NCBI GenBank assembly: GCA_028015205.1
Contig: CM051511.1
Coordinates: 3,286,001-3,350,000 of the forward strand
DNA: 64,000 nt
From: Mytilisepta virgata
Lineage: Eukaryota; Mollusca; Bivalvia; Mytilida; Mytilidae
Direction of reading: 5' to 3'
Of this stretch, positions 36,001-51,000 are shown in pieces. Made by a program: the position numbers and the translations under genes. The notes under the pieces were generated by a model that was not told where the DNA came from, made no database searches, and was given only the letters and a program-made list of their open reading frames with translations. Position 1 is the stretch's first letter, and every line of letters starts with the position of its first letter.

Positions 36001-39000
36001 TCAGTGATAAGTTTTCTGTACGCCTAAAATATTTCATAATAATATTGAGTTTGTGATCCACTGGATATACAAATCATGACACGTAATTTCTCATGGCAAA
36101 ACGATACATGTATTCCGGAATATACAATGATTTAAAGAGGCCGACTAGGTAATAGGCCTCTTGATGTGACTGACTGCTTTCAATTAACAAATTTTTCCTT
36201 TAAATTTTCCGTTCAAAATTTGACAAAATTGACCAGAAATTTCTAAGGCTCTCCCTTTTGATGCAGAGGTAACCCTTAGCTGAGTTTTGATTCCTGTTTG
36301 TTTTAATTGTTTTGGTATTTGATGGTTGTGCTTATTACTTCATCATTATATCTTTATCCAGATTTCCAACATTTTAATCCCGAGCACTGCTGAGTTGTCA
36401 GTCAACCAAATGCCCATATCAAATTTATTTCGGTATTTTGTGATACATTTTATTAAACCACTGGCTACAATAACCCATTTATATTCTAAATACGACAAAT
36501 ACCCGTATATAAAAAGTGGTGCATGCATTATACTACTAATTTAGTGTTCTCACGAATGCACCTTCTTTTTGTATTTAGATTGTGTAGAATTTGTCCACTG
36601 TCTTATTTCATCGGTTTACCTTTCAAATGTACGATATCTGTATTGCGTATCGAAAAAATAATTATTGCAGTTAATAATTATGACTAACCTGTTAAAGGTA
36701 TGCAAATTGTAACTTGTTCAGAAAACGAATGCAACTTTACAAAATTAAACAATATACACCATTGAAAACAATTTATCTTACCCAAAAACTTTCTTTTATC
36801 CCACCATTGTCAGCAATATTTTCACCCAGAGTCAATTTACCATTTAACTAAAAATATAAGACAAACGTTTTCCATGGTATGCAAGTTCATTCCTTTTTTC
36901 TTTGTTAAAAAGACAGGATTTCTAATATAAACCAATTCCCGTTTATTTTATTGGACTTACAAATAAAATGTAGATATTATTAGAGGATGAATGTGAACTT
37001 CCTTAACTGAACTGGACCAATTAATTTGGGCAAATCAGAACAATTGCACAATGCAATATTGAAATAAGTGTCACTTACATTCATGTTCGCTTCCTCAACG
37101 GTATAGTTACCATACTGATTAATCATACATTCAGTTTTTGACACGAAGTTGTTTACTGATGTAGTTGTCCACCATTGTTTTAATTTACCGGTCTTGTCAA
37201 ACTGTCTTCCTGTACATAAATATGTGATGAGTATTAATAAACACTTTTGTGATGTTTAATTTAATTTTTAAGCACACACACACACAAGCAAGCAAGCAAA
37301 ACAAACTGTTCTCGAAATTGCTATAATTCAAGGAATACAAGTATAGTATTAAAGATTTTAAGTTTAACATACCAGAGTTGTCAAATCCATGCGTAATCTC
37401 ATGCCCAATGACAAATCCAATTCCACCATATTTTAAATAGCTGTAAAATATTGTTTTTCTTTAATATACATCGAGAAATGATCATTCACAATGAATTCGA
37501 GAAATGGTATCAATTTTTTTTTAAATTTTAAATTTCATATTCATTAACAAATTAGAGAACAATATATGCTTACTTTGGATAATTTTTATGATAGAATGGT
37601 GGTTGGAGTATTCCAGCTGGAAACACTGCAAAATAAAAAGTAAAATAACAATTGGTCTCTGAAGTACAAATTCTAGGCATGAAATAGGCACACAAATCTA
37701 ATACATTCGGTACAAAACGTAGTTGGTATTTTGTGTTTACTTTTCAACCCTTCTATTAAATATTAAGTTGAAACAAAAGCAGTCTGTAGGTTATTCTGAC
37801 AGAGATGACAATGTTTGCTCTGTCGACCACCAGCATTATATCTGAATGCATACCTTTGATGTCCCATTTTTGGCAGTTTTTCACGGCGGTAATGTCGGAC
37901 TGGTGGGTGGTTGGACGGTAGGTGGGCGGATGGTAGAAAAAGGAACCTATGTTGTGTTATCAACTTCTCTTATATCTTTAAATTCAGATCTTCGTAACTT
38001 TACAGAATATTTTTGACATATTGAAAATACACATTAAGGAGTATCATGTCATTTGAAGATTTTTTTCCAGATTCGCGATGTTGTGGAACTAAGTCATTTT
38101 TGCAACAAATATGTATGGAGAGTACCAATTTTGTGAATCAAATGCACCTATATCTCTCAACCCAGATATTTTAAACTTTGCAGAATATTTATGGACATAT
38201 CAGAGATGTGCAAGAAGGAGTGTGGTGTCATTTGACTAATCCGGATTTACCGTGTTGTGACTTGTTTCACTAATTGTGTATGGAGGGTACCAATTTTGTA
38301 TATAGGCATTATTTACATTATTTAAATATCAAGAATACAAACTTACAAATCTGGTTTTTTGTCGACTGATAGAATGCATTAACGGATGCTGGAGCTGTGT
38401 CCCATCTACAAATAAAGATAGTATGATTTCAGCCATTATTGGGGGGGGGGGGGCTACTATTAAAAGAAACGAAACAAAACAACACAGTTATTTAAGTAAT
38501 TTCCCATAGACAAATACTATTTCACGTTTCGTTTCGTTTCTTCGTTAAGTAATCAAAATCGTGCTGTTTCTCGTTTTAGATTTTTTTAACTTTCTTTTTA
38601 GCTTAACTAGAGTCACTAAAGCATAAAATGTAGGTCATGATGGCCCAATTATTGTATGACTGCTCAGTATTACCTAAGGCACATCCAGTGATAATGTTTC
38701 ATTGATACACTATGCTTAGTTCAAAGAAATGAACCTGGGAAATATATATACGACAATTTTTTTTGTCTAATTTTATTGTTAAGCCAGCATTTTCTGTACC
38801 TTTGAAAAACTACAAACCATTCATCTGTACGAAATTAAAAAATGTATCATGGACTAAAAGTTAAAAAATGTTATAAAAACTGAACAAACAAGCACACGCA
38901 GATATATAAACAATCATACACACACAGATATAAATATACACACATGTAAAAAAAATACTAAAACAAGAACCAGCAGGATTTTTATTACTCAACCAAGAAA

Positions 39001-42000
39001 CGACAAGAAACGAAACGAAACGAAACATTTTCGTTTTCTGAAATAGAAATTGTCCATGGGAAATTACTAAAATGAGAAACGAAATGGTAGTCCCCGTTAT
39101 TTGGCCCCATCTGACAAAATTAAAACTTAGATTTCAGAATTTGTATTGTTTTTTATAATGATCGAACTTCCACAATCCACCAATCATTGTACAAAATTCC
39201 TTCCTATAATGTCATGAACGTCTGCTAAGTCAAGGATTTGAAGAAAATGGGGTGTTTTCACAGTATGTGTTGGTCAAAACAATTATGGGCAACAGCCTTG
39301 CCCAAAAAGATTAATATAATGTTGTCTTACATAAAGACACATTTCAGTGAAATAGGTTTTTTTTGCAAGGCTATTCTTCATATCAAATTTTTAATTCAAA
39401 GGTTAAAAAATCCATGACATTAGGTTTTTTCGCCGATTTTTACACAATTAGCCATATTCGATTCCTTAAAATGCAAAATAATTTAAGGATAGTTAATGAT
39501 AACTGATGTGAATAGGAAAGAAGTTACACCAGACAACCGTCTGATTTAGGAAAAAGCTTGACTTAATTTAATAATTGTTCAAGTATCCTGTAGTGTAATA
39601 CTGCACATTATCACAAGCATTATTAGTTAAAACCCAAAATCGAACTTTTTAGTAAAGAGTATGGTATTCAAATAAAATATACCTTGTCATTAGAAATCAG
39701 AAAGAAGTAATTTCTGAATTCCCTTCAATTTCATGAAATATAGGTTCTAGTATATTTGGTATTCCAAATACGTTACAACTTACTTTGTTTTATCTACTGG
39801 TTCTCTGAGTTGCTTTAAATTTTTTATTACATTTGAGAATACTATATTTACTGAGTTTTTATAGAAGGTTTCAGGATGAATGTCAATCTAAAAAGAACAA
39901 AAATGATAAATTCACTAACATAACTAGACCAAACGAATTTTGCTGCGATAAAATTTTAAGTAAATAAAATACATGTAATTAAAATTTGTTTATTCTTTCA
40001 ACCTAAATCTACATTCAAAATTTTGATTTGACTTTGAAAGAAGATAAAATCCAATCAATTTAATTTTGATACAAATCTCAAAATAGCTTGTCTACAGAAT
40101 CACTATCCCGTACATAGTTATTACATATACATTTTCTGAAGTTACAGTATGAAAAAATCATATTATGTCTGTTGAATAAAACATCTGAAAAAGAATACCA
40201 AAGCGAAAAATCAATGGGAAAAGTCCGTAAGATCAAAATCCAGAGGCAACACAAATTCCTGAGAATGGAACATAACAAATGTCACAAGGATACATGTATA
40301 AATAAAATAACAAACAACTAGAAATTGTTTCTGTACTACACGGATGATCCACCCTAAAATCTATATAAACACAAAACTTAATCACATTGATACACTATGC
40401 TTAGTTCCAAAAGAATGAAAATAAACGCAAAACTTAACCAAAAAAGAAAGTTCGATCTATATTTTGTAAATTTAAGTTTTATGCTGTCTAGTTCTAATTA
40501 TCTTTGGTTCTGTCTTGTTGTATTTTACTGTGTTAGTGTTATCACAAATTCGCCTTGTCTTCGGATTCAGGTCTTCTAGAAGTTGTCCACTATCTTATTG
40601 CTTCTTGCATCTTGATAGCAATATAACAAAGCAGAATTCATAAAGATTGAAATTTCATTAACCACACGATACATTACACACACTGTACATACCATATCAT
40701 ACTCCTTGTTTAGTTTAGATTCCATCATTACTACATCAGGAAAGCCGATTCTTGGTTCCATATAGTCAACCTACACAAATGTTTAGCAAATATATAGAGA
40801 CTAATATAAATAATATTAAAATTTGCTAGCCCAAGGAGAACCTCCTTCATGCGTACACCTGGCCGTAGATGTTTTTGAGTTACCCCTTTTCAATTTCGGT
40901 ATTGAATTTGCTCTTCAAAGTTTTGGGTTGTTGTATCGGCTTTCAAAATTTTAGATATCAGCACAGTTGACAAAGCGCAAATTGACGAAATGCAAACATA
41001 TTGTATATCAAAATTAATATCATAGAATATTCATTATTTGTGCAAATTCCAATGCCAGTAAAATCTAGTTAATTAACGCTCAACTATATTCTTTTTTTAA
41101 TTGTTTTAAAAGTTTAAAACTTAAAGTGAAATATTCAGCAATTAAAAATAAAAATTTGGTAAATTCATTTTGAAGGATTTTAATTACAGAAAATTCATTT
41201 TGAAGGATTTTAATTACAGAAAATTCATTTTGAAGGATTTTAATTACAGAAAATAATAGAGGAGGGACAATCCATTATATATAAAATGTCCTTCAGTAAT
41301 CAGAACAAAAATCAATTTTCTCATTACGTTAATACCTTTTCCTTAGCCACTGTTTTTGTTTCTTCGTCCATCCAGTCATTCTGTGAAATTAAGTTCTTCA
41401 TGGCTGCTTTTAAATTGTTAGTCATTTGATTTACCTGAAATGATGAACTTTTTGATATACCTTTTCTTAATTATCTTCAAACAAATCTCATTATAAGTAC
41501 CCTTTTTTCATTTCATAACCTCCGATGAGATATTCCATTGTTTGCTTCTCTTGGCCATCGACAGACTACAGCCATTTAAAGCTTTGTTCCAAATTATTAA
41601 TTTCATTGTAAAACTTGGCTCGATTGTAGCTTCGGCAGCTCCTTAAATATCGACTCGCTATCAAATATAAAATCGTTTTGATAATTGTTTAAGAGTTGAT
41701 CATATAGTTCTAAGATTATTAGTTATTTTTTTAAGTTGGAAGCATGGCCGGTTGTGTCAGTATAACTGCTTCGGAAAATATACACAATGATGCCAATTTG
41801 TCTGAAATTGAAAATGGTGGTCGAGTAGTCGTGAGACTTATTCAACGCCAAAATATTCCAGTAAGAACAAAAGGCTGATTAGGAAAAGAAATGGAAATAC
41901 TGCTTCTTCTAGTTCAGAAAGCACTTTGCCGACAGATTCCGATTCGGCAGCACATGTCCAAGTAGGAGACTAGTCCCAAAAACGAGTCATTAGAGGAAAG

Positions 42001-45000
42001 GAAAAAAGAGGATCGGAATTGAAGGTAACAACTCTTCCAGTTCAGAGAGAAGTTCCAAAAGTTCAGATTCCGATAGTTCAACGGACTTGGATTCAGACAC
42101 GAGAACGGTAAGGATTGTCACTTTAGAAACAGTTTCGTGTGCTGCACATTATGAAAGTTTCAACCCATGTGCGAGTAGTGCCAAGAAAAAGAAAACCCTG
42201 ACGAAAAGTTAAATTGAATATGCTAGAAGGCAATTCAATCAAATGATAAAAGATGATGTCATACAGAAAATATCATCGGAGGAGCTCCCATCTGTCGTCG
42301 GACAAGAGAGGTAAATTCTTTCATATCTTGTCTTCGGTTATTCATAAAATTAGGATTTCAGCAAACACACTTTGTGTGCTTATGAAATCTTGAATCTTGC
42401 ACAATAAATCAAAATGTTTGAAAAAATTCAACATAGAAAGACAGTGAATGCAAACTTTGAATTTTAATGTCACTTCCGGTATTATTTAAAGCTTATAAAT
42501 GATATTTTCAATTACCTATAACTACATGTATGCACCACAAAAATAAGCATTTTGTTATTGCCATGAAATTTATGCTTGAACGAAAATTTAAATTCAATGC
42601 TTTAGAAAAGTAGTCGGTATTTTTTTGCCAATTTTTTTTTTAACCTAAGGTGTATTTCTGTCGTGGTTTTATCTTCATGTTTGTTTTGACATTTGAATTG
42701 GTGCTAAAAATCAACAAAATGTATATCAAAACTTGTATCAGAATTTTTTATTACATTTCAACAATTATTGTATTAAAGCAACAATATAACTATTTGTTTT
42801 CATTTTATATTGGTAATAAATCTATTGCATTATTAATCTATAACATACGTCGACTTTTCCTTCTGCTCCAAAGTGACCGTCAACAAATGGTTTCCCAACT
42901 GCCAATCCGAACGCTGTATTTGTTACTGATACACAAGACTCCCATCTTGGTTTCTCTTGGGTTGTCCCAGTAAGAAACTGAAAAAATAAACGCTGTATTT
43001 GTTACTGATACACAAGACTCCCATCTTGGTTTCTCTTGGGTTGTCCCAGTAAGAAACTGAAAAAATAAATGCATTTTAAAACATATGAATCTTAAAAAAT
43101 TAATCTTTTAGGTGAGTTTATGTCATCTTCATATACTCTTAAGCTCGTGGTCTGAAAAACTTCTTGTCTAATTGCTTTCAAAGGAAATGTCACCAAACGT
43201 CTCTTGCTTACAATAACCTTCGATTTCAACTATAAGATTCCCATGATCATTGTAACAAACATAAACTTTAAGTAACGCAAAATAAAAAAAAATTACACGA
43301 TTAAAAAAAATTTATCTTGTTGAAAGAATGTTGACAGGATAATGTGCTCGCACAATCCAGAGCATTTTATGTCGTTAATGTTTTTCTCGTTTTAGATTTT
43401 GTATTGTGCTGGTCCCGTTCAATCTATATACTAATAATACAATTTTTAATGGCCATTCCTGTCTTCTTTAATCTTAACTGTTTTGGCTTTTTCCACTTTT
43501 TGACCATTCAGAAAAAAGATAAAAAGGCCAAAACAAGACAACTTATACAACTTATGACCAATTTATACAAAACAATATTGTGACTGGGTCATAAAAGTTA
43601 CAAAGAGTGAGTTATGCAATCTTAAACTTTACTTTGCAATACTAATATAGACTTGTCTTGACTACAAGACAAAATATTTAGATTGCTGTTCTTATCGTGA
43701 TTTTATTTGAAGATATGGTTACGAAAAAAATCTAGACAAAGATAACATATTAACAAGAATGGGCGTCTTAGAACAAAAGTCAATAACGGCCATTTACTAG
43801 AGATAATCTAACATTTGTTAATGTATTTTATTGTAACATTTCCCTTGGAGTATTTTCTTGGTCCATTTTTGTCTTAATGTACCCCTTGCTTAGTGTTTAC
43901 CAGCATTTTTATTTCTAGAATTGAAACAACTATATTCAAGAAAAAAAATACGTAGAGAACTGAGCATTTTTAAAAATAAAAATCAATTGCCCAACAGAGA
44001 AAATAGATATTTTTCAATGAAGAGTTTGATAATACAGTATTTCAAATCTGCGTAAGGGTAAAGATATGATATCTGTACTTGCTAATAAAACCATATATAT
44101 GTCATCATCGCCCATTCTGTAAGACCCTGGTTAGAAACAGGATTAATTTCAAACTTGAATAGAATAGGAGGAACTATTCTACGACTTTCACATTTATGAA
44201 AAATGTGCTTCAAATATTATTAATTGTTTAACTGAAGGAGAAAATAAAGTCTCTGTTCGTTTTTATGTACTTCGTATTTATATATCCTTTTAAAAAATTA
44301 TTGTTACTTAACGAAACAGAGTCCTAGAAGTATATCTTGACACACCGTATTCCTTGTTTTCTGTTAAAGTAATCATATGTTCAGCGTACCTTATTATACT
44401 GGGTTTGAAGAGCTCGCACTCGTTCAGGAAGTGAAGACACAGAACTCTGTACCACTCTCCATATAATGTAATTTGCTATTGTCCTTCAAAACATGTAAAT
44501 ATTAAAGTTCGTTTTAATATAAAACATGTGTCTGCACCTTTCCCTCTGTTGTCATATCAAATATACATCAAAGTGTGATAAGGCATATGTAAGTACATCT
44601 AAAATGATACTGAAAAAAACTGCTGCGTGAAACTCGGATACAAATTCTTGTATTAAACATCTACATATAGAACCCAACAATTCTCTCATGTTACCTTTCA
44701 TTCCAAGGATATTTTCTGTAAATTAGATAAATCAGACAATTCAGAAAACCCTTAATGTATTTCCCAACTACACATGGTATTAATAAATTTTGGTAAAGTT
44801 TTGTTTCATTCCAATGTAAATTGTAGAAGATTTCACGGTCTCAAACTTTACCATATACTGCAGTAATGGAAAACTCGATGTTTTCTATGGGAAAACCTCA
44901 AAAATTATTCCGAACAGGAAATCATGGAAAACATACATAGCATGCTTTAGTTTATGTGCTGCCTTGGTCTAGTTTGGTTTCGTTGGCTGTGTTTTGTTTT

Positions 45001-48000
45001 TATTCTTTAAGTTATTTTATTAAATGTAATTGAAAATTAGTTGATCTGGTTGTCCCAAAATTATTTACCGATTCCTTATTTGTGTTTTGTGCTCTTTCTG
45101 TTGTTTTCGTCTGTGGTAAGTCGAATGAATGTCGTTGATTGATTGTTGTGTCACTGTTTACCTTTTCTGTTCTTCTTTCATTTTCATATTTACTCAAGTA
45201 AGATAGAAAACGAATATCACCCATATCATATGTGTTGTGCGTTCAAGATATAATACACTTTCATTAACTAAAATGTTCTTGTCCTAATGCAAAGTCATGA
45301 GCGAACGATTGTACCAATCTTATACCTGTTTTGTGTGCTAGATATAATGTCCATTAGCTTATTAAAATAATCTGGATTCAGGTTAACTATCTTTTCGTCT
45401 TCATTTAGGGCAATATCTTGGAGGTTTGTTATGTTGAAAACTCCTTGGAAATATTGTAGCCAGCTGATCTATAACATCGACAGAAAAAATCAGTTACGGT
45501 TATACATGCATGCATCATCAATCACGTTGTTAGTGATGTTAAACTTTAGTTGATATACAATTCTGTCAAGATTACAGGACGAACTTACCCATAGAGGTTC
45601 CTAATGTGGGAATTGGTATTGTTAATGTTTGTGTTATGTAGTTTGGTTTGTTATGTGTTTTTCCTCGTTATTTATTTGTAGTCGTATTATTAATCAAAGA
45701 TGACGAACATTGCTCCAAATGTCTGCAAAACTTTAATTGAAGACTTCATTGATATATTGTTCTGTTAACAGACCAGAACAGGCTTTTCCGATATTTTCTT
45801 TGGTGGAGTTCACATGGCTAGGTTTGGTGTTATCATGGTATATTTTTTTATGTGTTGTCTTGTTTATTTCTTTGTAGTATTAGTCTATGATTTAGCTTTG
45901 TCTTCGGATTTTGGTCTAGTTGACTTTCCCTCTATCTTATTGCCGAGGTATTCTTTTTTAGACAATTGCATTGAAGTTAAGAAAAAAAAATGTGTACAAT
46001 AATAAATGAATACACAGCAGATTTAAATATTTGTAGCTATTCTTTCGATCTTGGTATGTTATATCATCAATATTGAATTTGGATAGAGTTAGAAATTACA
46101 TTGTATTTTCATAAATTTAAAACATCTGAACCAATCATAAGTGATGTTTTAATTGTAATGTATTTAAATGCAGTCCTGTCCTGATGACCGTTTCAGACAC
46201 ATTTCTGGGAATTTCTCATTAATTATGCAATGTGCAGAACTTCTTTTTCTTTTAGGTATTTATTATCTTCAATAGTTTACGATTTTGAATATGTTTCTAA
46301 GTATCCCTAACGTTGAACAATATAAGATAATACCACACAATGACTAATGTGTCTTTCAAACAGCCATAAAATGCTAAATACTAGGAAAAATCACAACACC
46401 TTAGATTTCGAAAGTTACGTCCTCAGATCACTTGTGTTTTGTTGAAAAAATAACTACACATGAATTTATTTAAAACTGTTTTAGATATATTAATCGAGTA
46501 TATTTTTGTACAAATATAAATTATTTTGAGGAAAATTTATTTTAATACTTCAAATATTAAAACAGGTTTCAAAAAAGGGAATACGTCTGGATGTTGGTTT
46601 GGTTTTGTACATTTGTACTTGTGATTTTGTACTTTCTTTGTAACTTTATTCCATGTCCGTTTTTCCACATACGATGTACCTGTAAATGTTCGGTAATAAA
46701 TCTTGCTCTTTTTTGCACAGGTAGTGTAACTGAATTTTCCTTAAGACCTATTTTACCTGTGGATACAGCGTTGTCAGATTTCTAATTTCCATTAAATTGT
46801 ATTGTTTTGCTATATCCGTACGTTCAGATGACGCTAATGATATCTACAAATATATTTAGTAGTGCTTGAAAATTTAGTTTTGACAGTGGACAAAAAACGC
46901 AAATCTTTATACTTTATGTATATTATTATCTCTTTGTATAGCCTCAGAGGCCTCAATTTATTTTTTCAGTGCACCAAGAATTATAGTTTCTTGTGAGTAT
47001 ATTGAATACAGTTATAGAATTTAAACTAAATAATTTTCAACCATTCAAAACCTTTTTGCAATTCCAACAGGCACAAACTGTTCACCTCTTTTGGCCGATC
47101 TATTTTTGTTTTCGTGTGTTGGTTAAATTTAACAAGGGATACTACTAAAAGAACCTAAATAAACTAGCCCATTTCTGTTAATTATTTTGGGTGAAATAAA
47201 ATCTTTTAACAATTCAAACTCTCAGGATTATTCGCATCCTTTCGACTTTAAAATTGAGACAACAGACACATCCACTTCTGTTTCATATCTAGTTTTGTGA
47301 TTTAGTTTATATTTGTCGTTAGTATGATTTATGTCGTTTAGAATTGTCATTCAAATTGTATTTATCATCAGCTTACATCCTTACATTAGCCAATTGTAGT
47401 TCGAAGTCAACTATTTCTTTAACATCATTTTTTGCTGTTACAAGGTCAGCACCAAACAAGACGGCAATCTGTACAGCAAAATTCTCGTAAGCCAACAAAA
47501 CCGGATCATCTCTTCCTTTAAGGTAATATGCACGGTCTGGCATCCCAAAACTTGGTTGATCAATCTTAATCACAAGGGGAAAGTAAACTGCGCTTAGTGC
47601 ATAGAGAAAATTGAAAGTACACTTATTAGTAATTTCCTTCTTAATGGCCCTAAGAGTAAAATATAAATGAATCATTGATACACCTTTACATATATTTTAT
47701 TATTATTGTGTCTGTAATTTTTTCATTAGGTTTGAGTTTATGGACAATTGTTGTAATAAAATATATAATGCTTTGTTCATGAATGGGATCATTTGACTCT
47801 GGCATTTTAAAATTTATAGTCAGTGAATTTATAGTCATAGAGATGCACTTTAAAGCATTTTTGACTGTAGTCGATTTCAATACGAAATTCAATATACTCG
47901 AAGCAAAAAAATTATAGTGTGCGACACTTACATAAAGAATTCTAGAATCTGGATTTTTAATGTCTGTTGAGGACAACATGGAAAAAATTGGCGGTGATAA

Positions 48001-51000
48001 CATATAACGTTTAACTTTAACAAGAGCATCCTCTAAATTGAAGTGTGATAAAATCCAGTGTTCTGAAGTAACCGGCCATTTCCCAATGAAAGCGATTGTT
48101 TCCTGACTATCAGATAGGTTTCTGTTTTCGACTGCAGCTGAAAAATATCATTGAAATAAATACTTCTAAAACCTTATGCAGGAAATAAAATGTTGCGTTT
48201 TTGTTTTTAAAGTTACAAAATCATCTGTCATCTCTGTTGCTTGATGACCATTACTACAAAGGGCCTTACAGGATCAGTCTAAATATTTGCCTTGACAGTT
48301 AAGATAAGTTCATAACATCTTAAGAATGAATTATGTAATACTTAATTAAACCTGTTATGAACTGATATAAAATGTCTTCTGCAACCTACATTGACTGCAA
48401 AACAACACATTCTGAGTGGATTTGGTTGTCGTAATTTATTTTGAAAATATGGTGCGGTAGAAAATGAGAACAAAGTAAACCGAAAGACAAAAAAGATAGT
48501 AAGAAATAAGAAAAAGGGGAAAATAAGGAGTAAAGCCAGGTATTCCGGGAAGCTTTTTTCCTGTCTGTATAACGGCATCCGTCGTGATATGTTTGATGGT
48601 ATACAAAATAAATATATATATTGTTTTGTCGCTTCTGTATTCTTTTGCTGAAATTTTATATACAAGATGCATAATAATAGCGGAGATTAACTTACTAGTA
48701 CTTCATTTTTGACATTGTAACTATCAAGCAATTCCTGATGGCGACTATAATACATACTGTAAGGGCGCTATGGTGTAATAGTGCATCGGACTATTACAAT
48801 GTATTAAGCGAATGCACATGAATCGATTCGCGTTCGAGATAAAACATTTAGGGATCAAATTTGCGACGCCCTATCGACACTAACTGCGACGATGGTCTCG
48901 GTAAAAGATGCATGGCAGTCGGATGGGACGAAGAAACACCCATGTATTGAAATGTTAACAACAGAAATCATTAATAAATTTAAAATTTCCTAACTAAATA
49001 GAGGCGACTTTCAGTAATTTCTCAAGTTATTTGGATTATGTTTGGAATACTGCCACGAAGTACACGAAAACCTAAATAATTTTCTGTCATATAAAATGGG
49101 ATCTACTGATGCACCAAAAAAATCTTTATTATGAATGTTTTCCCATTGAACAATGTTTTCCGTTCTCTATTCTATTTGAAATTACTCCCAATAATTCATG
49201 TAAAAAGTGAATATTTAACGTATTAAAAATTAAATTTATCATAACATTTTTTATTTATGCCACCATGTAATGATTTAATCCTATACTGAGCTTCAGTGAA
49301 AACACATCTCCAGCGTTTTATCGTTTATCAGTAATTAAGTAGAAATTCATTGCATATTAAAAAAGACAAATATACCTAGGGAGCAATCAAAGAAACGTAA
49401 TCCATTTGACACACAAATCCGGGAAGACAAATGAACAACTACAAGTACAACAAATAAACACCGAAAACTAAACAAAAATGAACAACACGAACTCTTATAA
49501 AAACCAGGTGCTCCGGAAGGGTAAGCAGTTCCTACTCCGTATACGACACCCGTCGTGAAGTTCAACAAAGGTTACACTCCATAAATTAATAGTACCTATT
49601 TTCTATGTGAAGTGAGCTAACAAATGTCATGGTCTTGTGCCATCTTCAGAGTAAATAACACACATATACACACATATATATATTCTGAAAGGTCATTATG
49701 TTAGCATTGTTTCAATCATGATAAAATAAATACAAAATATCCATGGAAACCTAGTTGGCATAGCAATATTTCAAAATTTGTCATAAAAAAGCTTTAAAAA
49801 TGTTAAATTTCACTCCACTTTGGCTTAAAATTGAGGTCTGATGCAGCTTTTCAATCCAATTGCGACTTAATTTTTCAGATTCTGCATAAAATTCCATTAC
49901 ATATGTGGGAAAAAAAGGGTTTACTTTTCCAGCACTTTTTTTCGCAATTTAACTTACCAGTGCAGGTGCCTATTATCACTGTCAAAGTTTTACACACCAC
50001 ATGTCAATTCACAAGTCCCAATTTATGACCTCCCATTACTTGTCAGAAGCAAAGTCAGTTAATGTTTTCGTATTTTTTAAACTAAAATCTATCCTCTTTC
50101 AGTCAATATTACAATTTTGAGGTTAATACATTTATTATTTATCTATCATGTCGTCAAACTTTACCAACTCTAATAATTAATAAAATTCTGGGGGTGCATT
50201 TCTCTGAAACTAAGATTATTAGTGGAGTCTAACCAAATTCAATCTAGGGAAGTCACAAATCGGTGGAAACACATGAAAGATTACGACAGTGGGAACAGGT
50301 CCAACATCATCTTAGATATTGGAACACTGTAATTGTCAATCAATTCAGTATAATTTAATTACTACAAAACACTTACAAGTGTTCATACAAGACTGATAGT
50401 AATGTTTTGCTTTCGACACTGCTTCCCATTCATCATCGTGCACAGATTCTTCCAGTATTGCTGACAAAAACAGGATAACATAATAAATCATATTTTTTTG
50501 TTTTAATCCTCATCGTGATTTTGTTTGAAATTGTTGTGATGCAACAAATCAAGATACTGTGAATTCAGTTATTTTCGTTGACATCGATTTTCGTGGATTG
50601 GGGAAAAAGACGTATTCGTGGATTTTAAATTTCTCCAAAAAAATATTGATAAATAATAAAACTAAAATAAGCTAAAAGTACCATAGTTATTCAGTTATTA
50701 TTGGTGAAAAGCGTTCCAACTAAAAAGTTGAATATAAAACGTGTTTCTATTACGCAACAGATTTACTTTGAAAAACGTTTATTCAACAAGGTCATCGATA
50801 CCGTTTGTCTAAGATTTGATTAATATTGATAAATGACAATTAAAGGCTTAATCAAAACAAAATGTTGTACTAACGATGTCTGCTACCCAATCTAGAAACA
50901 AAGCCAAGAAATTACTAATTAAAAAATTAATTGAGTAATAAAAACCGTATAATAATTATGGCAAATCTGGTTTTACATAAACACTTTATTACACCGGAAG

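Noticed and set aside
47373..48003. Two separate - strand ORFs
   Set aside because: They are exons of the M13 protease plus intron read-through, not independent genes.
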